This document shows positions 7,442-11,475 of a stretch of 11,475 nt of DNA, one piece after another (positions within the stretch are counted from its first letter, which is position 1; every line of letters begins with the position of its first letter). Below the pieces are notes generated by a model. The model was not told the origin of the DNA and did no database searches. It saw only the letters and a program-made list of their open reading frames with translations. The stretch covers positions 1 to 11,475 of the forward strand of contig CALWDV010000032.1 in assembly GCA_944376785.1 (NCBI GenBank), given 5' to 3'. The position numbers and the translations under genes are program-made. The DNA is from an uncultured Clostridia bacterium (GTDB lineage Bacteria; Bacillota; Clostridia; Christensenellales; UBA1242).

Positions 7442-7478
7442 AAAAAAACTAGAAAACGCAGGTTGTTTTCTAGTTTTT
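7442..7478 (-). terminator. Terminator after the four-TM membrane protein gene
   Basis: A perfect 14-bp stem pairs 7444-7457 with 7465-7478 around a 7-base loop, and the - strand transcript ends in a T-run (A-run 7442-7448 on +). The gene's TAG stop lies in the stem. It separates this gene from leuS on the same strand. Confidence 0.85.
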
Positions 7479-8090
7479 GTTTTCGTTATTAAAATTGTTG
7501 TTTGCTTGATTATTAGGTTCGGCAGTGTTTGAAATTAAATCTTCTTTTTGTTGTAAAATTGTTTCATTTAATGTTTTTAATGTGTTTGTTTTAACTACTA
7601 AATTGTTGTTTTTAATATTAATGCTAAGTAAAATTACTGCACTTAATGTTAAAATTATAATAATAGTTAAAATTAGTACAATAACAAAGTTATATGTTAT
7701 TGGTGTTTTAATTAATGTTAAAACTAAAAAAATAGTTGCTATTAAACAAAGTAAAATGTTTGTTGAAAAAAATCCTAAAAACAATCCAGTTTTGGTTTTA
7801 AAATTTTCGGCTGATGTGTTAATTAAACTTTTTAACTCTTTTGATAACGAAATTAAAAAATAACTTAAAACAAAAACAAAAACTGGAATTAATAAGGTAA
7901 ACCAATTAAGTTTTAAAAAAAACGGAGCAAAAACTAAATTTAAAATGTTTTCTGTGTTAACATTGCCAAAGTTATTTCCTAAAATTTTAAATGTTAATAA
8001 AAGTGCAATAATTATAGTTGCAAAAACAATGCTTATAATGGTTGCAATTAATGTTAAATATTGTGCAACGTTTGTTAGTTTGTGTTTCAT
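7470..8090 (-). CDS. Four-TM membrane protein with Asn-rich tail, unknown function
   Basis: I do not recognise the family. The 206-residue protein has four hydrophobic segments, at about 10-37, 62-83, 101-127 and 134-157, with a short KELKSLINTSAENFKTKT loop between the second and third, then a polar tail (158-206) that becomes very rich in Asn, Glu and Lys near the end. There is no cleavable signal peptide or catalytic motif that I can see. The tail contains a short helix-prone stretch (LKTLNETILQQKEDLI). The start is ATG 8090 with GGAG at 8097-8100; an in-frame TTG at 8102 overlaps that site and is rejected. It is a single-gene unit divergent from the E2-like gene. Confidence 0.7.
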   Translation of the reverse strand: MKHKLTNVAQYLTLIATIISIVFATIIIALLLTFKILGNNFGNVNTENILNLVFAPFFLKLNWFTLLIPVFVFVLSYFLISLSKELKSLINTSAENFKTKTGLFLGFFSTNILLCLIATIFLVLTLIKTPITYNFVIVLILTIIIILTLSAVILLSINIKNNNLVVKTNTLKTLNETILQQKEDLISNTAEPNNQANNNFNNENKN

Positions 8091-8117
8091 ATTTTTCTCC
8101 AAATAATTTATAAACTA

Positions 8118-8145
8118 ATAATATCACACAATAAATTTAAGTAAA
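8118..8145 (-). promoter_or_regulatory. Extended -10 promoter of the four-TM protein gene
   Basis: On the - strand, TTTACT (8145-8140), 16 bases, TATTAT (8123-8118), with TG one base before the -10 hexamer (TGATATTAT). Confidence 0.55.
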
Positions 8146-8271
8146 ACAAAAATAAAAGTTTTGTTAGTTGTAAACACTAAAAATGGTGTGTTTTTGTTTA
8201 AATGGTTGCGAAATTAAGCAAAATATTGTAATCTAATGTTAACAAAAATAAAATTATTGAAAGGGATAATT

Positions 8272-9321
8272 ATGTTTGGAAAAAGAAGTGATGGTGTAAA
8301 AATTAAATATGAGGATATTTTGGTTAAAATGACACCTCATTTTATGAAATATAGAAATGACGCAGACAATCAAATTATGCACCCAGTTAGAGTGGAAGAT
8401 ATGGATGCGTGGATTAAAGAAAAAAGTGAAAAAGAAGGAATTGTGTTTAACTATATGCACTGTGTTATGGCAACCATTGTTAGATTACTTGCCACACGTC
8501 AAAGGTTAAATCGATTTGTTGTTAGAGGTGCTGTTTATCAAAGAAATAGCATTTCAATTTCGTTAACTATTAAACGTTCTTTGCGTGATGAAGGTGCAGA
8601 AAGCACAATAAAAGTTCCTTTCACTGGCGAAGAAACAATATACGAAGTTAAGGAAAAAATTGATAAAGCAATTAAAGATAGCATTGAAGAAGATAATAAA
8701 ACACAAAAGGTTATTCAAAAACTTGCAATACTTCCAAATTGGTTGCTTCGATTTGCTATTGGAACAATTAAGTGGTTAGATAATAGAAATATGTTGCCAA
8801 AATCAATAATTAATGCAAGTCCGTTTCACACAAGTGTTTATGTAACATATTTAAAATCAATTAGATGCGATGCAGTGCTACATCATTTATATAATTTTGG
8901 AACAACAGGCATTTTTGTTGCCATTGGAAAAGAAAAGTATGAACCAGTTGTTGATTTTGAAGAATTAAAAGTTGGAAAAGTAATGAATTTGGGCATTACT
9001 ATGGACGAAAGATTTTGTGATGGTTTTTATTTTGCTAAAAGTTTAAGAATTTGGAATGATATGTTTCACAATTTAAGCCAACTTGAAAAACCTTATAAAA
9101 TAACAGACAACACAATAATTAATCAAAAAATAAAAAATAGAAGAAAAGCAGTTAAAATTGAAGTTAAGAAAACTAAAAAAACAAACAAAAAAAATCACAA
9201 AATTAACAAAAAAGAAATGAAAAAAAATAATAAAGAACAAAAACGTGAAGTTAAAGATGCAAAAAAAGTTTTAAAAACTGAAAAGAAAAAAGCTAAAAAA
9301 GATAAAAAATTAGCAGCATAA
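8272..9321 (+). CDS. Stand-alone E2/CAT-fold acyltransferase-like protein with lysine-rich tail
   Basis: The first 280 of 349 residues look like the catalytic domain of 2-oxoacid dehydrogenase E2 acyltransferases (chloramphenicol acetyltransferase fold). The best match is GTTGIFVAIGKEKYEPV (210-226) followed by GITMDERFCDGFYFAKSL (241-258), at the position of the E2 active-site strand and helix. The motif is E246-R-F-C-D250-G where active E2 enzymes have HRxxDG, so the catalytic His is replaced by Glu. No lipoyl or peripheral-subunit-binding domain is present, and no E1 or E3 gene is nearby, so a role in a dehydrogenase complex is unlikely. Residues 286-349 are a polycationic tail (28 Lys and 3 Arg of 64). 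The start is ATG 8272 after AAAGGG; ATG 8236 lacks a site. Substrate unknown. Confidence 0.75.
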   Translation: MFGKRSDGVKIKYEDILVKMTPHFMKYRNDADNQIMHPVRVEDMDAWIKEKSEKEGIVFNYMHCVMATIVRLLATRQRLNRFVVRGAVYQRNSISISLTIKRSLRDEGAESTIKVPFTGEETIYEVKEKIDKAIKDSIEEDNKTQKVIQKLAILPNWLLRFAIGTIKWLDNRNMLPKSIINASPFHTSVYVTYLKSIRCDAVLHHLYNFGTTGIFVAIGKEKYEPVVDFEELKVGKVMNLGITMDERFCDGFYFAKSLRIWNDMFHNLSQLEKPYKITDNTIINQKIKNRRKAVKIEVKKTKKTNKKNHKINKKEMKKNNKEQKREVKDAKKVLKTEKKKAKKDKKLAA

Positions 9322-9351
9322 AAAAAATGAGGAACACTACCTCATTTTTTA
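9322..9351. terminator. Bidirectional terminator between the E2-like gene and pyk
   Basis: AAAAAATGAGG (9322-9332) pairs with CCTCATTTTTT (9340-9350) around a 7-base loop. The pyk stop codon (9349-9351) is in its edge, so both convergent transcripts probably end here. Confidence 0.85.
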
Positions 9352-10758
9352 TTTTACATATGCAATTTTAATTAAGTTTGTGCACCCAGGTTGTTTTGGA
9401 ACACCACAAGTTATAACAATTAAATTGTTTTCATTTGCTAACCCAAGTTCTTTAACATAACTATTTGCAATTTCAAACATCTCATCTGTTGAATTATATA
9501 TTGGTGTTAAAACTGGTAAAACTCCCCAGCTTAAATCTAATTGCCTGTAAACTTTTTCGTTTGGTGTTGCACCTAGAATTGTGTTAACCGGTCTAAATCT
9601 GCTAACCATTCTTGCACTTTCGCCCGATTTTGTGAAAACCACAAGAGCTTTAATTTTTTGTAAGAAACTTGCGTTAACAGCACTGTGAGAAATAACGTCG
9701 GTAACATTTTCAAGTTTATAGGTGCTACTGTTAAATCTTTTAAAGTAGTTAATGTGGCGTTCAGTTTCTTCGGCAATTTTTGCCATTTGTTTAACTGCTT
9801 CAACAGGGTATTTTCCAGCAGCTGTTTCACCTGAAAGCATAACAACACTTGTTCCATCATAAACAGCATTGGCAACATCACTAACTTCTGCTCTGGTTGG
9901 TCGGTTGTTATAAATCATACTTTCCAACATTTCTGTTGCAGTTATAACAACTTTTCCTTCGTCACGTGTCTTTTTAATTATCATTTTTTGAAGTTCTGGT
10001 AGTTTAGAAATTGGAACTTCCACACCCAAGTCACCTCTTGCAACCATAATGCCATCGGCAACTTCAATTATTTCATCTAAATTTTTAATTCCCAAAGCAC
10101 TTTCAATTTTTGCAATTATTTTCATTGTGCTTTTGTGTTCATCTAAAAAGGCACGTAAATCTAAAACGTCTTGTTTTGAATTAACAAAACTTGCAGCAAC
10201 AAAATCAACATCGTTTTTAATTGCCCATAAAATATCTCGTTTGTCGGCATCATTTAGGTAAGGGGTGTTAAATTTAATTCCCGGAATACTTAAACTTTTG
10301 TGGTTTGAAATAACACCCGAATTTAGTGCTTTTGTTATAACTTCTGTGCCATTAACTTCTAAAACTTTAAACGAAATTAAACCATTAACAGCTAAAATTT
10401 TATTTTTTGGTTTAATACATTTAACAATTTCAGGTTCGTTAAAACTAACAATTTCATTTGTTCCTTCAACATCTCTGCCAGTAAAAATAAATTGCTGACC
10501 TTTTTTTATTTTAATTTCCCCATTAACAAAAGTTTTAACTCTAATTTCTGGTCCACGAGTGTCAATCATTATTGGAAGTGGTAAATTTAACTCTTTTCTA
10601 ACTATTTTAACATTGTTTAAAATTTCATTCATACCATCAAGTGTGGCATGGCTTAAATTAATTCTAATAACATTTAACCCTGCATTTGCAAGTGCTTTTA
10701 ATGTTTGATAATTTGAACTAGCAGGTCCTATTGTTCCAATAATTTTTGTTTTTCGCAT
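9349..10758 (-). CDS. pyk: Pyruvate kinase
   Basis: Pyruvate kinase makes pyruvate and ATP from phosphoenolpyruvate and ADP in the last step of glycolysis. The 469 residues show KTKIIGTIGPAS near the start, R32 in RINLSH, IDTRGPEIR (65-73, with the Glu of K+-dependent enzymes), catalytic K217 in AKIE, metal ligands E219 and D243 (ARGDLG), T274 in ITATEML, and PTRAEVSDVANAV and MLSGETAAGKYP, followed by the regulatory C domain. It lacks the extra PEP-utiliser-like domain of the B. subtilis enzyme. Small departures are AVNGLI (123-128) where IDDGLI is common, and SFVN for SFVR. AAAGGAAG precedes the ATG. It is a single-gene unit divergent from marR. Confidence 0.96.
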   Translation of the reverse strand: MRKTKIIGTIGPASSNYQTLKALANAGLNVIRINLSHATLDGMNEILNNVKIVRKELNLPLPIMIDTRGPEIRVKTFVNGEIKIKKGQQFIFTGRDVEGTNEIVSFNEPEIVKCIKPKNKILAVNGLISFKVLEVNGTEVITKALNSGVISNHKSLSIPGIKFNTPYLNDADKRDILWAIKNDVDFVAASFVNSKQDVLDLRAFLDEHKSTMKIIAKIESALGIKNLDEIIEVADGIMVARGDLGVEVPISKLPELQKMIIKKTRDEGKVVITATEMLESMIYNNRPTRAEVSDVANAVYDGTSVVMLSGETAAGKYPVEAVKQMAKIAEETERHINYFKRFNSSTYKLENVTDVISHSAVNASFLQKIKALVVFTKSGESARMVSRFRPVNTILGATPNEKVYRQLDLSWGVLPVLTPIYNSTDEMFEIANSYVKELGLANENNLIVITCGVPKQPGCTNLIKIAYVK

Positions 10759-10790
10759 CTTTTCTTCCTTTATTTAAATAATTTCAGTAA

Positions 10791-10799
10791 ATTATAACA
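10791..10799 (-). promoter_or_regulatory. Extended -10 promoter of pyk
   Basis: On the - strand TGTTATAAT (10799-10791) is a perfect -10 hexamer with the TG extension. The region 17 bases further upstream (TTTTTA) is a poor -35, as expected of extended -10 promoters. Confidence 0.55.
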
Positions 10800-10871
10800 C
10801 ATAAAAAAAATAATAAAAAATTTTTTAAAATAAAATTTTAAATTTTTAGTTCTAAATTGCTTTTTATTTCA

Positions 10872-10900
10872 TTGTAAAATAAAAATAATTATGATATTAT
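10872..10900 (+). promoter_or_regulatory. Promoter of the marR-cysS unit
   Basis: TTGTAA (10872-10877), 17 bases, TATTAT (10895-10900). Start of transcription would be near 10907, giving a leader of about 73 bases that contains the inverted repeats described below. Confidence 0.5.
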
Positions 10901-10966
10901 AACTATGATTAATAACAATAACACATTGCAATAGTGTGATATAAAATAAATTGTAATCATATAGTT
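10901..10966. repeat. Long imperfect inverted repeat in the marR leader
   Basis: AACTAT, GATTA and CAAT (10901-10906, 10907-10911, 10916-10919) are complementary in order to ATTG, TAATC and ATAGTT (10950-10953, 10954-10958, 10961-10966). That is fifteen pairs with a 4-base bulge on the left and a 2-base bulge on the right, enclosing the smaller dyad at 10922-10938. It could be paired operator half-sites or an RNA fold; some such pairing is expected by chance in AT-rich DNA. Confidence 0.4.
10922..10938. promoter_or_regulatory. Candidate MarR operator (17-bp dyad)
   Basis: CACATT-N5-AGTGTG is a dyad with 5 of 6 matching positions and a palindromic ATTGCAAT (10925-10932) overlapping its centre. 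Size and position just downstream of the predicted transcription start suit autoregulation by the adjacent MarR protein. The assignment is inference. Confidence 0.4.
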
Positions 10967-10979
10967 AATAAAGGTGCCT

Positions 10980-11417
10980 ATGAAAAATGTTAAACTTCAA
11001 GAACAAATAGTTGAACTTCGCATATTGTTGCAAAACATATGTGATGGTTTTAGCACCGAAAATTTTAACAAAAAAACATCATTAACCATGCGCACAAAAG
11101 TTCTTTTTGTGTTAAGTAAAAGAAAGTTGTGTTCACCAAGCGTTTTAATTGAAACTTTGGGTGTGGCAAAAAGCAACTTGGCATTGCTTTGTAAAAGTTT
11201 GTGCGAAGAAGGTGTTATTAAAGCCGATAAGGGCAATAATGATAAACGTAACATTTATTATTCTTTAACCCCAAAGGGTGAGCGAGAACTTAACGAATTT
11301 TATGTTTTAATGTCAAACGAAGTTGACTATGCATTAAACGATAAAGATATGAAAATTATGGAAAAGAAATTTGATGAGATAATTGAATTTCTTAAAAGAA
11401 AATATAAAAGTAATTAG
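10980..11417 (+). CDS. MarR-family winged-helix transcriptional regulator
   Basis: The 145-residue protein has the MarR layout: an N-terminal dimerisation helix (1-22), a helix-turn-helix within about 52-77 (VLIETLGVAKSNLALLCKSL), the wing with the typical D88-K-R90 and YYSLTPKGEREL (93-104), and a long C-terminal helix (121-143) completing the dimer interface. MarR proteins bind DNA palindromes as dimers and usually release them on ligand binding or cysteine oxidation; four cysteines are present (C21, C51, C71, C75), two beside the recognition helix. The start is ATG 10980, five bases after AAGG; GTG 10974 lies inside that site. It is followed 9 bases later by cysS, so its own transcript probably carries the synthetase. 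The effector is unknown. Confidence 0.88.
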   Translation: MKNVKLQEQIVELRILLQNICDGFSTENFNKKTSLTMRTKVLFVLSKRKLCSPSVLIETLGVAKSNLALLCKSLCEEGVIKADKGNNDKRNIYYSLTPKGERELNEFYVLMSNEVDYALNDKDMKIMEKKFDEIIEFLKRKYKSN

Positions 11418-11426
11418 GAAAGCATT

Positions 11427-11475
11427 ATGATTAAACTATACAACACATTCACAAGAAGAAAAGAAGAATTTAAAC
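11427..11475 (+). CDS. cysS: Cysteinyl-tRNA synthetase, N-terminal start (partial)
   Basis: Sixteen codons from ATG 11427 to the window end read MIKLYNTFTRRKEEFK, the characteristic N-terminus of CysRS (the usual form is close to MxKxYNTLTRxKExF). CysRS is a class I synthetase that charges tRNA-Cys. AGGAAAG (11416-11422), overlapping the marR stop, is the ribosome binding site 4 bases before the ATG. The 9-base gap and the shared stop/SD overlap argue for co-transcription and perhaps coupling with marR. The HIGH motif and zinc ligands lie beyond the window, so the call rests on this short but distinctive stretch. Confidence 0.85.
   Translation, partial: MIKLYNTFTRRKEEFK

Noticed and set aside
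8145..8165. An AACAAAA/TTTTGTT hairpin in the divergent gap.
   Set aside because: It is AT-only apart from one pair, is not at a gene end and overlaps a promoter; such pairings are expected by chance at this composition.
8206..8234. TTGCGA with TGTAAT or TAATCT as a promoter for the E2-like gene.
   Set aside because: Spacing is 15 bases for the better -10, and the 17-base alternative matches only weakly; not strong enough to list.
8236..8271. A longer E2-like protein starting at ATG 8236.
   Set aside because: No Shine-Dalgarno sequence before it, whereas ATG 8272 follows AAAGGG at normal spacing.
9127..9318. The lysine-rich tail as a frameshift artefact.
   Set aside because: The reading frame is continuous, the Glu/Lys/Asn pattern is regular, and it ends at a stop directly followed by a good terminator.
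10759..10979. A possible T-box or other riboswitch in the pyk-marR gap.
   Set aside because: The marR leader is about 73 bases, with no T-box consensus or terminator/antiterminator pair.

Overview
The window is AT-rich chromosomal DNA (roughly 30% G+C by eye) with short gaps, strong AGGAG-type ribosome binding sites, compact hairpin-plus-T-run terminators and the standard code. The gene set (RF2, TsaD, LeuRS, CysRS, pyruvate kinase) is core bacterial housekeeping. Rubrerythrin, the low G+C and the LeuRS/E2-like variants suggest an anaerobic Bacillota lineage, plausibly an uncultured gut clostridium; that placement is inference. No gap exceeds 300 bases. I see no tRNA, rRNA, CRISPR array, IS element or phage gene.

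Layout. 1-1373 (+): the 3' end of prfB (RF2), then tsaD, closed by a terminator whose left arm and the last tsaD codons have been tandemly duplicated (26-bp period). 1408-2844 (+): a short-chain dehydrogenase and a Nudix hydrolase of ADP-ribose pyrophosphatase type, from one good promoter. 2857-4045 (-): rubrerythrin followed by a YgjV-like membrane protein. 4130-4861 (+): a zinc-ribbon, two-TM, TPR-like protein that I cannot name. 4918-7390 (-): leuS, a divergent LeuRS. 7470-8145 (-): a four-TM protein with an Asn-rich tail. 8272-9321 (+): a stand-alone E2/CAT-fold acyltransferase-like protein with an altered catalytic motif and a lysine-rich tail. 9349-10799 (-): pyruvate kinase. 10872-11475 (+): a MarR-type regulator followed after 9 bases by the start of cysS.

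Three convergent gene pairs share one bidirectional terminator each (about 2830, 4876 and 9336); a further hairpin at about 7460 separates two same-strand genes. Translation is the commonest theme (release factor, tRNA modification enzyme, two aminoacyl-tRNA synthetases), but most units are one or two genes and are not obviously one pathway.

Nothing here proves a new multi-gene system. The best leads are the marR-cysS unit with its nested inverted repeats and no T-box, the E2-like protein with ERFCDG in place of HRxxDG and a polycationic tail, and the unusual LeuRS signature sequences.
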